Assembly (NCBI RefSeq): GCF_028502605.1
Contig: NC_079233.1
Location: 682,001-746,000, forward strand
Length of the DNA: 64,000 bases
Reading direction: 5' to 3'
From: Trichoderma breve
Lineage: Eukaryota; Ascomycota; Sordariomycetes; Hypocreales; Hypocreaceae
The notes under the pieces: model-generated
Seen by the model: the letters and a program-made list of their open reading frames with translations, nothing else
What the model was told of the DNA's origin: nothing
The model's database searches: none
Program-made: the position numbers and the translations under genes
Shown: in pieces, positions 20,283 to 30,698 of the stretch
Layout: every line of letters starts with the position of its first letter
Position numbering within the stretch: position 1 is the first letter of the stretch

Positions 20283-20510
20283 GAAGTCAGTACAGCAATT
20301 GCCTACCTTGGTTTCAAGTATCATGAGGTAATTGAGATAATGGGAGGCAAGTATGGTCCATCTATGTCATGCGATGAAGCAAGAGCTCGCTTGATGCCAA
20401 GGAGTACATTGGAAACTGTCGTCATTACATGGGATGTAGGCAACTGCAGCTACGGAGGATGGAATAAAGCAACTCGGCATCATGGGTATTTAGTATTGCT
20501 TTGAGGAATG
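20283..20510 (+). other. Protein-like ORF fragment, unidentified
   Basis: The plus frame reads AIAYLGFKYHEVIEIMGGKYG then PSMSCDEARARL, which looks like a helix-turn-helix-type segment from a fungal multigene family, and continues to a stop near 20504. No start, splice structure or known domain could be tied to it. May be a remnant. Confidence 0.25.
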
Positions 20511-22790
20511 ATGGAATGCATTGGAGAGGTAGCAATATGTAAGTACGACGGGTGTTCAACTTGAGACTTTCGACTTGTATGTGCCAAGTACGGGCGATGT
20601 ATGAAGATTCATATTCCCTTTTCGCCCTCTCCTCTCAGTACCTACTACAGCCCTCTCTTCCTTGTACCGCCCCCTCCCTTTTCTACACGCTTCTTGAGCA
20701 CTTGCTTCGCCTCTCGCTCCTCTGACGACACCAGGGGATTCCCACCTGGGTCGGGAACAGTCTATGACCAACTGAGGAAGAGACCAGCTCTCAATTGGGA
20801 AACTAGCCCACTCCAGATTTACCAAAAAGGGCAGAAGACCAGGCGAGACCCACCCTGCTCATCGTGTGATTCCCGCATTGGACTACCCCTCCAACCACAT
20901 GGCAAGAACACTTGCCCTGAGAGCTCTCCGCGTCACGTCACATAAGATGTGAAGCGATGGAGGAAACAGCCCGGCAGAGAGCGTTACTGCTTAGACACTG
21001 GACAGTGTCCGAATACGAGGTAATCGGCTGAGAATTGGAGTATACGTACCTAGGATATGTCGCTGTGGGTCCGATCGTGAATCTTGCTGGTGATCTGGTA
21101 GATGAGTGGGGCGCGGCTGTAGTGCATAGACAGGTGCGAACCAGACGGGGCTTGCGTGGAGATTACGATGACGATACAGCCTGGGCTCTATGTCCGAGGG
21201 CGACTTGCGAAGGACAGGGCACGACATCTTCAGACCTCGCGAATCTCGGTCATCTAATAGTACGATGAGGCTGATGTGCAAATGGTACATGGGGATCGTC
21301 GCTGGAATCGTCCTCAATCAGGGTCACCTCGTCGACTGAGGGCTCTCATCTGCCTCGGTCGGTACCTGACTTGGCATGCTTGGTAGGGCGTACCGGAATG
21401 CAGCCCCTGCAGAGCACAACAGTTGCTTGACGGACGGAGTACTGCCCCTCAGCTTTTGGCGACGAATATCTGGAGTACTCTAGTGGCCAGCCATTCTCGC
21501 CAGCGCTTGATGACGGCGCCTACAAAGGGTACTAGGTACTAGTAGTAGTTACCTCTCTACTTATACCCAGCCGGTACCAATTACCAGTACGAAGTGCTTC
21601 TTTGTACGGAAATCCCTCCAAGCACTTAGATTAACAGGTACCTGGTAGTGTAGGTACCTAATTGAAGTTGGTGCGCCACTCAATTCCCAAAGGGGAAAGC
21701 CAGTAGGCCTATTGGTACGCCTCAACACGCCATCACTTGGCGCTTTCAAAGCTCGACTCCAGTTCACTTCAATTCCCAACTGTTCCATACGAGTAACGCT
21801 GCAGCCACTGGCCGCTGAACGAGACAACGGCAAGCTCAGCCACAGGGCAATTGGCCTGAGCTGACGCGCCCTGACAGAACGAGCTCACCTAGACTCGCCT
21901 CAGTGCGCTTAGTGGGAATGGGCGAACATAGCAAACGATCGGCCCCCCTCGCAAATCGGACGATGCCACTCATCCCGGTCTTCAGCTAAGAGTAGCAGAC
22001 AAAGATGCTGCGATTTGCCCTCCTCAGTTGCCAATACCACAGCTTGGCCAACTCCAGAGGCGACTACCCCAGAAATGGAGAAGACGCCCTCGGAGAATCA
22101 TAATCGTCATGACATGCTGAAGAGGATGGATCCCAGTTGGTCATACTCTACGCTCCCCTCAACCATGGCTGGTGGAATACTGGGTTAACAGCTCTTATTG
22201 CTTGGTCAGTAACTTTAGTGTAGGCTTTCATACCGGTTTGGGACACAAACTAACTACAGACTACAGCTTCGATCTCGGTCCATCATAAACGTCTAGAGGA
22301 ATGCGCGAAAATCAACCCGTTTGACGAATTGAGACCCACGCTTGTAAGGGGAAGGGAGTTAGCCGGCCGAAACAACACCAACCCAATTCCAACGAGTAAA
22401 CTGGCTATGAGACCGTAATACCGGTGGTCGTTCAAATGGAGCCTGCGTCAGTTGAATATCGCGGCGCCTAATCCAGGCGTCGATGGGGATGTAGTCAAGC
22501 CGTTTACTGCTGTGGCGCGACGATGAGAAGCTTATGACAGCGGCTGCGAATGCAAACTCCTCTACTATATCGGCGCGGGCTCGACTGGTGAACCGCTTCC
22601 GGGAGGCAGAAGGAACTGAAGACTAGCTGTCTCACTGTGAGTGGGTTGGACGACTGACGAACAAGAACGGGTTATTTCCCGGCAATATGTCGTCTCCATG
22701 CCGCTTACAGCCAATCATCTTATTCGCAGTCACCATTGAGGCAATGCATGCTGGAGTCAACATCGGAAATATATTGCACCAGGCATCTCC
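20511..22790. other. Intergenic region without supported genes
   Basis: About 2.3 kb with several GGTACC/TACCTACC motifs (21530-21660) and only short ORFs. No RNA gene or transposase-like frame was recognised. Confidence 0.35.
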
Positions 22791-22811
22791 ATGCCACCTT
22801 TACCATACCTT

Positions 22812-23072
22812 AACTTCTTCGCCCGTAAGCACCCGCTGACCTTTAGGAAAGGGCAACAGACATTACCGAGGACGATACAGTCCCAATGTCCCGACCTCCT
22901 TGAACATCACCAATCAAACCCTGGGTACTTGGAAGTTACAACGTCAACACCAACATATACCACAGTCCGGATCCATACTACCCTGCTTTTAAATACTTCT
23001 TTCGCCTACAGCCAGCGCCCGGCTTCTGGAGAAGGGCCACAGACGTTACTGAGGACACTACAGTCACGATGA
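22812..23072 (+). repeat. Pair of diverged direct repeats about 190 bp apart
   Basis: CTTCTTCGCC...GGGCAACAGACATTACCGAGGACGATACAGT near 22812-22885 recurs as CTTCTTTCGCC...GGGCCACAGACGTTACTGAGGACACTACAGT near 22998-23070. The same plus frame is open through both (93 codons) and the two encoded segments are alike (RKGQQTLPRTIQSQ against GEGPQTLLRTLQSR), so an old coding duplication is possible. Confidence 0.5.
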
Positions 23073-23099
23073 GTTGCCCAGTCAAGCGGATGGCAGAAA

Positions 23100-25240
23100 A
23101 ACAGGGATTGTGAAGTAAGAAAATACTTGTACGCAGCCACCACAGCTATTCCACACAGATGGTCATCTCAATTGATTTGTGTGTGAGTTTTAATTTTGCG
23201 ATCCCTGTTTCTATTTCGCTCGCCTGTGTACTTAAGAATAAGGCAATGGCTCTATCACTCACCTTGGGAATGTCAAATAAAGCCCGAGATCCCGGAACCC
23301 CTCCTGGCCGATTGTGAATCCCACCTCTGCCACTCTCCGTCTCTCATCCTCCTTCTCTTGCCTGTTGATTGTAAGATACGCCCGTCTCTCGGCTAGTAAC
23401 AGGTTGTGAGTGATTATCGGCAAGCCTTATACGACAGGCTGCTTGGCCTTTGAGCACAAGCCATGCTTTCTTGGACCCTGTCAAGATTTTGATCTAAGTG
23501 AAGGATCTGAACATTCGATGACTAAACAGAGGCATGATCTCTCCTGTGGTAAAGAGAGATGGTGACGATCGACACGGAAGATACGAAAGATTGACAAATA
23601 TCGGCTTTAGTGTGTGGCCGATGTCTCTAAAGATCAATCCAGCCCTAAGAGATGATCTATGGCGAAAAGCGATTACTGGCTATCGCAAATGTCAACCGTG
23701 GCCACCCCATTATCGCAATTGGCTGGTGTATGTAAAGGCCAATGGGCGCTGCATGATCCGCTTGATCTGTGGGAAACTTTATCGCCGCAGCAGGCGGCTC
23801 GACGGCTGGCGTAGGGGGCAGAGGTGACAGGTGATCCATGGCGAAACTGTGTTGCTAGCTGCGGCAACACGTAACCAGAATCAATCCATTGCTGCTCTTG
23901 ATTATGCGACTGGCTTTGAAAGGGGGGTGAAGTAGCTCAGGGGTGAAGTGCCGCGGGTTTGAGAGAAACTATTTCCATCGTTTGGGCCGGCTACAAGAAG
24001 CTTCACCCAGTTCTCCATTGCCTACAAGAGGCTAGAGCCTGGAGGTTTGCATGCATGCTTGGAAATGGTGAATATCGAGTGGCAGGGCGACGCTATCAGC
24101 CTAATTGGAGGCTCGGCTGTGTTGTATTCGGCGAGTAACTTCGAATCTAGGATACTCGAGCACATGGGGAATCGTGAATTGATAGCCTTCGGGTTCGGTT
24201 ATTGACCTTGCCCGCCGATGCACACCTAGGAACATGTAGTGGGAGCGGTGCGGTAGTCGAGCCTTGTCAAGCCGGCGCTTTCTGCAAAGACAAGACCCGC
24301 CGGCTTGTAGTCTTCAAGCCTGTTGGGTAACCCAGGTAGCGACGCCCTCCAAGGTAAACCGAATTGCTGGCGCCGAGTACTGTCCGGTGAGATGATTTCG
24401 TCTAGCTTTGCCCACGGCTGCCACCCGAGTCCACCTGTGCTTGTTGAGGTTTAGTTGCTGTTAGGCCGCCACTCTAGTCCCCGATGTCCACTTTGTCTGC
24501 CCTATTTGCCTGTGTAGCTTTGGCGCTACCTCTCATCTGTGCGATCACCATTGCATCTGTAGATTTGGGGAGAAGTTAGTGATTCTAAATGTATGTTGTT
24601 GGGGTGCCGTTTACCTACATTTTGCCGAATCCTTTCTGAATGCTTAAATTTCCACTGTACGTATCGGGCTCTCGTCCCGCGCTTTACCATGCGTCCTTTT
24701 CCGTCCTGCATTCGCGTCAGATATATCGTATAGCGACCGTGTAAGAGATGCAACAAACGACCAAACTAAGTGATTGAAAGAGCAAGAAGGAGAAGAAAGA
24801 ATGTGATGGACGCAAGGAAGAGATTATTAGTCCACAATCTACCGATGTCGCGTGCGACTAACAGTGGTAAGCTGCCATGTCCTTGTCTCCCGGCCAACGC
24901 ACGTCTTCGTCCCATTTTGCTTTCCTTCGGGCATCAGCACTTTCAATTTGGCCGTTTTCCCCATCCCTCATATGGTCTGTTTATGGCATGTCCGATATTG
25001 CTCGCTCAAACCAGCTTCAATTTCCACTGGTTCATTGCCCCTGCCGTCCGTTTACACATGATACCTTGTACTTACTTTGAGTCTCGCGTTCAGGGTTCCC
25101 AATGATGGCCGTCGAAAGCTCGACATCAAACTTCCCCTAGCGACATTTTGCCATCCGTTTCACCGACTCGCCCCGTGTGGGCGCAAGACTCCGGCAGCTT
25201 GGAACAACATGAGCGTACTCGTGTCCGAGTTCCTCGGCTT
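23100..25240. other. Intergenic region with one stem-loop
   Basis: About 2.1 kb, no supported gene. CAAGCCGGCG at 24268-24277 and CGCCGGCTTG at 24298-24307 form a perfect 10 bp stem with a 20 nt loop. Confidence 0.35.
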
Positions 25241-25244
25241 AGTA

Positions 25245-25362
25245 AAAACCACATTGTTTATTCCCTGGACAGTCAGTTTCGCCGAAGGGGATGGGGATTC
25301 TCTTCTTCGCTTCCCCAGCAAGCTGAGAAAGCAATGAAAAGATCAGTCATGTTCATCGGCTT

Positions 25363-25393
<31 letters not shown>

Positions 25394-25495
25394 CACTGCT
25401 TATTCCCTAGAGAGTCAGTTTCGCCGATAAAGGGGTGGAAGATCTCTTCTTCGCCTCCCCAGCAAGCCGAGAAGACAATGAAAAGATCAACCAGC
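25245..25495. repeat. Direct repeat of about 110 bp separated by an A28 tract
   Basis: The segment TTTATTCCCTGGACAGTCAG...AAAAGATCA at about 25256-25346 returns at about 25400-25490 with substitutions and small indels. A run of 28 A residues (25366-25393) lies between, at the place where the first copy has GTAAAAACC. Confidence 0.7.
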
Positions 25496-25680
25496 CTCTT
25501 CCTGGTCAACAAATCAGCCAGCTTCTTCCTGGCAAACGAATCTCCCAGTTTCTTCCTGGCCAACAAATCAGCCAGCTTCTTCCTGGCAAACGAATCAGCC
25601 AGTTTCTTCCTGGTCAACAAATCAGCCAGCTTCTTCCTGGCAAACGAATCTCCCAGTTTCTTCCTGGTCAACAAATCAGC
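25495..25680. repeat. 27 bp minisatellite (about 6.5 units)
   Basis: Alternating 27 bp units CAGCTTCTTCCTGGCAAACG.. and CAGTTTCTTCCTGGYCAACA.. On the minus strand these encode 9-residue units such as RKKLADLLT and RKKLGDSFA. Open in both strands; the minus frame is amphipathic and joins in phase with the neighbouring gene through a possible intron. Regular direct spacing without unique spacers rules out a CRISPR array. Confidence 0.85.
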
Positions 25681-25704
25681 CGTTCATCATCAACGGCTTG
25701 GCAC

Positions 25705-27675
25705 TCACTCTCCTGATTCTTGCTGCTGCGCTTCCTGCTCCTTCGCCTTTGCTATCAGGGCAGCTTTATCCGCAGGTTTCAGTATTTTCAAACCAGGCAT
25801 AACAAGCGTTATCCCGCCTTCTTTCACGGAATACCTTTTTGCCACGTCGGCCCTTGCCGTAACAATCGCTTCTGTAGCATCTGTACTATTCCCTAGCAGC
25901 TGAATATTCTCCTGCTTCTGACGTTCGTGCCAACTCAACTCATTCATTGGCGTTCTCAGAAACGCTTGGACCTCTGCGTTATTGTAAAACCCGCTCCAAG
26001 TCTCAGCTCGTTTGGCCGCCAATTCTTTAGCCTTGGTCTCCTTGTAGATCGGGTCATTCTTGGCCTGTGAGATTTTGGCCCCTGTTTCTTTACCCTTGGT
26101 TGCCTTGTAGAGCGGGTCACTCTTGGTCTGTGATCGTTTGGCCGCCGCTTCTTTACCCTTGGTCTCCTTCCAGAGCGGGTCATTCTTGATCTGTGAGATT
26201 TTGGCCCCTGTTTCTTTACCCTTGGTTGCCTTGTAGAGCGGGTCACTCTTGGTCTTTGAGATTTTGGCAGCCGCTTCTTTCCCCTTGGTCTCCTTGTAGA
26301 GCGGGTTATTTATGGTCTGCGAGAGTTTGGCCGACCTTTCTTTCCCCTTGGTCTCCTTCCAGAGCGGGTCACTGATAGTCTCTGCTCGTTTGGCCGCCGC
26401 TTCTTTGCCCTTGGTCTCCTTCCAGCCCGGTTCACTCATGGCCTGTTTTCCCTTGGCACTCATATATGTATGGACTGTTTTGATAACGCTCTGCGTCTCG
26501 TCTAATCCACGGATCGTGTCCAGAAGCCCCTCCTTCTCAAGGTATGTTTGCAACATGGCGATTGCCTCCTCATGTGGAGTAATGGTCCCCGTTTGCTGCT
26601 CCATAACTAGATGATGGATGGCGATATCTAAGGGATTAAGCCTATGGAGCTCCTTGCCAAAATTCGAAAAGTGGCGATGCGTCGCGACCGGGACACGGCT
26701 CCATTCGCAAACACCGTTCCAGATCAGGTCGTGCAAGAACAGCATCTCCTTGGTTGACTTAACCAGGTGGGTAAAATACATCCCGTGGTAGCTGAAAAAC
26801 ACAACATTTCTAATCGTCCCGCCATGATCCCGGGCCACCAGGCAAGACACTTGTCTTTGGTACATTGACAGCGGTATCCTGATCCTGTATTCCTCGAGAT
26901 ATAACCCCTCGGCTTTTTGAAGTTCCCTCCTGAGGAGTATGGAGTTTTGCTTTCCGAGGCAAATCGTAAAGGCGGACGACTTCACCGCTTCTAATGCGAA
27001 ACCCTCGCATGTCTCCAAGATCTTCTCAGTGGTGTCGCCAAACATTTTCTGATACTGCGGCGTGTCGCTTTTCCGATCATACTCAATCCGCATTGGATAT
27101 GTGTCCTGGGTCCGAACATTGGTATGATCCAGTATCTTATCACACTGGACTCCCAGGCAACTATTCGATGGATCCAGTGTCTGCCCATAAAATCGCCGCG
27201 TGGTGCTATATGTCGGGTAGTGCCAAAGACAGCACAACAGGGCATCCCGCGGCCCAGATGGTTTGGATAATTCCGGGACCAGATCATCCCCAAGACCGGC
27301 AGCCTGAATGTTAGTTACAAACCTATTCCACTCAATGTCCATGGCATAATCCCAGGACGCCCAACGGTCCGCAGGCACTTCAGTCTCCTCATGGCAACCA
27401 ATGGGTGCCCTATACGCGGCACTACCTATAAACGAGATTATCTCATCCCGAATTATCTCCCTACAATCAAGGAGCGACAAAAGAACCTCTCCGAAGCTGG
27501 TGCCCTCTGCACCATACTTACTAAACTCCTCCTTGACCTCGTCAAGGTATAATTCGGCATCGGAGAGGGGGGACTGGCGAGCCCGCTTCTGGGGAGGTTG
27601 GGAGGGAGGAGGAGTGGGAGCACGACGGCGAGTGCTCGTCAAGAAAATGGGATCAAGGACTGGAGAAGAGGCCAT
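25705..27675 (-). CDS. Repeat protein of unknown function (seven 21-residue KETKGKEAAAK repeats)
   Basis: Single long exon, 656 aa, starting MASSPVLDPIF; longer starts upstream run through a CA-repeat leader and are not used. The N-terminal region includes a Pro-rich basic patch (RRRAPTPPPSQPPQKRARQ), then a folded-looking domain with motifs DPSNSCLGVQCDKIL and YRIRIPLSMYQRQVSCLVAR. Residues about 410-560 are seven 21-residue repeats of the form SDPLYKETKGKEAAAKxSxTK (DNA 25993-26436, 63 bp units), highly charged and helical. Their helix-turn rhythm recalls the NUMOD3-type DNA-contact repeats of homing endonucleases, but that is only a resemblance. The C-terminus is Gln/Glu-rich. At the stop, GA-GTGAGT could act as a donor, joining in frame at 25663 to the 9-residue repeats downstream. 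No function recognised. Confidence 0.75.
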   Translation of the reverse strand: MASSPVLDPIFLTSTRRRAPTPPPSQPPQKRARQSPLSDAELYLDEVKEEFSKYGAEGTSFGEVLLSLLDCREIIRDEIISFIGSAAYRAPIGCHEETEVPADRWASWDYAMDIEWNRFVTNIQAAGLGDDLVPELSKPSGPRDALLCCLWHYPTYSTTRRFYGQTLDPSNSCLGVQCDKILDHTNVRTQDTYPMRIEYDRKSDTPQYQKMFGDTTEKILETCEGFALEAVKSSAFTICLGKQNSILLRRELQKAEGLYLEEYRIRIPLSMYQRQVSCLVARDHGGTIRNVVFFSYHGMYFTHLVKSTKEMLFLHDLIWNGVCEWSRVPVATHRHFSNFGKELHRLNPLDIAIHHLVMEQQTGTITPHEEAIAMLQTYLEKEGLLDTIRGLDETQSVIKTVHTYMSAKGKQAMSEPGWKETKGKEAAAKRAETISDPLWKETKGKERSAKLSQTINNPLYKETKGKEAAAKISKTKSDPLYKATKGKETGAKISQIKNDPLWKETKGKEAAAKRSQTKSDPLYKATKGKETGAKISQAKNDPIYKETKAKELAAKRAETWSGFYNNAEVQAFLRTPMNELSWHERQKQENIQLLGNSTDATEAIVTARADVAKRYSVKEGGITLVMPGLKILKPADKAALIAKAKEQEAQQQESGE

Positions 27676-27684
27676 TGTCAATGT

Positions 27685-27740
27685 GTATGTGCGTGTATGT
27701 GTGTGTGTGTGTATGTGTGTGTATGTGTACGTGCTTGTCT
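27685..27740. repeat. GT/CA microsatellite in the repeat-protein leader
   Basis: Interrupted (GT)n with ATGTGTGT variants, directly 5' of the start codon on the minus strand; likely transcribed in the 5' UTR. Confidence 0.8.
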
Positions 27741-28417
27741 GACTCTGTCTAGATGAAAAAAGAGAAGAGAACGAAAAGTCAATGGATAATTTGCTATGTG
27801 TCAACTTTGCATGCTCGAAATGGAAGGAACAGGTTGCTCTTGCTGAAAGTCTTGGTGGCCTCGCTTCAAGAAACGAGAAAACCCCACAAAGCATAGAAGA
27901 CAAGGATTTCCAGGAAAGTGGTAACCAATTGGGAATAGCAATAGCTATACATGGGAGAAGCAGCAGGAAGGCGATGACGAATTGGCAGATGTAAACTCTA
28001 CAGGTGAGGATTAATAGGAAAGTGGTGATATATTAAAATGTCTCGAGTATAGAAATAAACAGCAGGAGGAGAAGGATAAGAAATTTGGATACGTTCATGG
28101 GTATACAGAAAAAGATTAGTAGAAAAGTATTAATAAATTGGGACATCTTTATTATAGGTGACTGGGTGTAATGATTAGTAGGAATGTAATCATTAAGCAG
28201 AGTATTGATATAGACTAGATGCTCCAGTCTAGCAGATGCAGATATACATTCAAGCCCAGTTGCAAATGGATTTCTGCCATGGCCTAGCTTTACTTTAAAA
28301 TTCTATCTCGATACGTGCGATCCTGTGGTCACGAAAAGAATCGTCTCCCTCCCGCGGGCAAAACCCGTCTAATTAATAAGATGGCCATTTTCATCCGATA
28401 GACATGTTGTTCTCTGT
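27741..28417. other. Intergenic region
   Basis: AT-rich, about 680 bp; no gene or structured element recognised beyond the promoter of the repeat-protein gene. Confidence 0.35.
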
Positions 28418-28695
28418 CTATATTGAGCGAGTTTCAAGAGGAATGTCGGCAAGTTTATCCACTATAGCTTTCACCGTCTTAAAATAAAAGAGAGTCTGGC
28501 TAATCCAGGATCTGCCAATTTCGACGTATACTTGGCGACAACTGATGAGAATGGTAAGGCCGTGAGGAGCTGGAATTAAATGATAAGTCACCATGTCCCA
28601 TCTACATCTCGGCCCAGATGTGAAGCAGGTTGACGAGAACAGGAATGAGTAAATCATGAGCCGCAGCTCTTGAGGAAGCTGCATTAGCAGACTTT
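28418..28695 (-). pseudogene. Truncated DUF7730/F-box-like gene fragment
   Basis: The minus frame reads SLLMQLPQELRLMIYSFLF, the F-box-like helix pair that opens many fungal DUF7730/2EXR-type proteins, then HGLTILISCRQVYVEIGRSW and KLADIPLETRSI with a stop at 28418. Family members normally continue well past this point, and there is no ATG close upstream, so this is a broken or partial copy. It lies within 50 bp of the small secreted protein gene on the same strand. Confidence 0.5.
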
Positions 28696-28740
28696 TGGGT
28701 TGTTGGTAGGTAGCTCCGACCTTGACGACAATTGGAGCGC

Positions 28741-29282
28741 TTATTTTTGCTGTTTTTCGTCGGAATCTGGTGGACACTCTTCGCGAAACTCCCTATGGCG
28801 ACTTTCTCCGTTCGTGATGGGCGAAAACGGAGGCCGCGTCGAGACTCTGAACCGGCTGGTGGGCTGCGCGCAGCAGATGATGAATATGCGACGAAAGAGG
28901 TGCTCGTCTGCGTTGCAGTTGATAGAAAAGGGGCCATCAAGAAGATGATGCACAATTCTGAGGTATATCCTACTGCCCCGTACGTACGTAATACACCTAC
29001 AGTAGCACTATCCCCTTGTGATTGAGATCCGCAGCCACGTTCTCTTCGCAAGCTGTTAGTAAATAATGACATGAAATCGTACTGTACTGTTAGGTGAAGG
29101 AGGCAAAGAGGGGACGTACGGCACGAGCCTAGTGGAGCATCGAGGTATCTGCACTGTCCTCCAAACCCAACATGTTCGCATACGAGAACCTCGGGAGAGG
29201 CCTTGGGAGTAATGTCGTCAGCACTGGCCATCGCAGTGGTGGCGAGGCAAGCGACAAAAGTGAAGATCTCAGAGAACCGCAT
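28741..29282 (-). CDS. Small secreted protein, beta/gamma-crystallin-like (structure uncertain)
   Basis: Exon 1 (29282-29120) encodes a clear signal peptide (MRFSEIFTFVACLATTAMA) and then EVLVCEHVGFGGQCRYLDAP ending GSC, as in fungal beta/gamma-crystallin-like secreted proteins. A GTACGT donor follows and, after a CTAAC branch point, the acceptor at 29045-29044 opens CQNVAADLNHK, the expected next segment. After that the frame meets TAG unless a second, poorly supported 43 nt intron (29000-28958) is used, which would lead to a frame open to 28741. The gene may be partly decayed. Paralogous to the gene at 30360-30698. Confidence 0.5.
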
Positions 29283-30359
29283 TATGAATGGGGTAAATAA
29301 GATGGGTTGAGTGGTTTGTTTGTGAGTGTGTGAGTGTTGTGTTGTTGCTAGAGTGTTTGTTGTCGAGAGTGCAGATTGAACTGTCGTTGAAGGTGGAAGA
29401 TGCGTCTCTTCTTATACTTTGCTTGGCTGCTTGTTTATAGCCATTCCTCGGGACCTTGATGTCCATCATACAGGACCAAGATTAAAGCAAGGAGAATGTT
29501 TCTCTGAGAGAAATCTCCTTCCTCCCGACATATAGTTGCACAAGATCCACAAGACTCAACGTCAAATGTTACCTTATTATTCCGACCTTGCATGGCGTCC
29601 TACATGTATGAGAGCCAAACGGGGTATTATTACTACGCCTTGGACACCGGCTTACTAGATCTGAGGGTCATCCAGCGAATAAAACTCTAGAAACTATATT
29701 ACGATAAGACTCCATGTTACGCCTACAGGGACGCGGAAGATACAGGCTACATGTTGGGCCTCGTACAAGTTTACAGTAAACAAGTTGATGTGATACCAGC
29801 GCATAGGAGGTTATATCTGACATGACTCGGCTTCCACCAGTACGTAATGCCAATATATTCATTCTCGTGCTTGTACGCCGACTATATAGTGAAGAGCATT
29901 GGCAGAGTTGATAGGAGAAGCTATCATTGGCCGACATTCCGAGACATCTCATGACGGCATGTCCAAATGAAGAACCTCGCATACGAGTGGCAACTTGGCA
30001 TATCGTACATTCAACACATGGTATTAATCTCACTAGAAGTATTATCGAGGTACAAAAGGGCACATTAGTATAGGCGAGTAGCCTCATTTCTGCATTGAAT
30101 AAACTCGTTCTCCATATAGAGCATCGCAGGGCATAAGATTTATGAACGAGAATGCTATATTGATGGCGAGAGAGATCCAGTATTCTTCCTCGGCCAAGAA
30201 GCTCTTCCTATCCACGATAACTCTATCCGACAGTGCTCTAGACCTTGGAATATTTGAGCTTAGAAATCTTGAGACGGAGTGAAGGATCCTCTTTTGCTTG
30301 TTCGCCAAGGTCAGGAAACGCCGCCAAGTAAACGCTATATTTCCTCACGTCAGTCATCA
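29283..30359. other. Intergenic region between two secreted-protein genes
   Basis: About 1.1 kb, AT-rich. It contains the upstream region of the gene at 28741-29282 and the 3' flank of the one at 30360-30698. No other gene supported. Confidence 0.35.
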
Positions 30360-30698
30360 TCACATTCTTAGAAGACATCGAGGAGTGCAAACCCACTTCC
30401 AAAAGTCACATGCGTCGGACGGGTCAGGCTGGAGCGAAGGGATTCCATTGCTGGGATACGCAGGGACATCCTCTGGACGCCTGCTGGAGAGGAAGAATGC
30501 ACATTTTGCCATTTGCAGGAGAATGGGATAAAAGGAGGCTGGGCATATGCCTCGGGGGGTTCTGAGGGTCTCGTGGGCCTTGAACGCAGGGTTGTCGCAG
30601 TTACTCGCGAAGGGCAGGCGGTCCGAGAGGCTGCGAGTTCTGGCCATGGCGGCTGGTGAGAGACAGGCGATGAAAGTGATGAGCTCGATGAACCGCAT
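30360..30698 (-). CDS. Small cysteine-containing secreted protein
   Basis: Intronless reading gives 112 aa. The signal peptide MRFIELITFIACLSPAAMA is clearly homologous, also at the DNA level, to that of the gene 1.1 kb away. The mature part has six Cys (SNCDNP, GICP, AKCAFF, DACDFW, WVCT, PRC), an even number as expected for disulphides. An overlapping frame contains CKWQNVHSSSPAG then RMSLRIP, which resembles the crystallin-like core better, so an intron or a frameshift cannot be excluded. Effector-like by size and secretion only; function unknown. Confidence 0.5.
   Translation of the reverse strand: MRFIELITFIACLSPAAMARTRSLSDRLPFASNCDNPAFKAHETLRTPRGICPASFYPILLQMAKCAFFLSSRRPEDVPAYPSNGIPSLQPDPSDACDFWKWVCTPRCLLRM

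Noticed and set aside
20560..20945. Possible zinc-cluster remnant (PCSSCDSR on plus)
   Set aside because: Only one CXXC pair; remaining Cys spacing does not fit Zn2Cys6.
23925..23970. tRNA-like stretch (GTAGCTCAGGGGTGAAGTGCCGCGGGTTTGA)
   Set aside because: Resembles A and B boxes, but spacing is too short and no acceptor or anticodon stems can be formed.
25495..25680. Regular repeats considered as a CRISPR array
   Set aside because: Units are contiguous 27 bp tandem repeats without unique spacers, in a eukaryotic genome.
25148..25903. 251-codon plus ORF across the minisatellite and A tract
   Set aside because: Contains a Lys run from the A28 tract and overlaps the end of the minus-strand repeat-protein gene; the minus reading is the better supported one.
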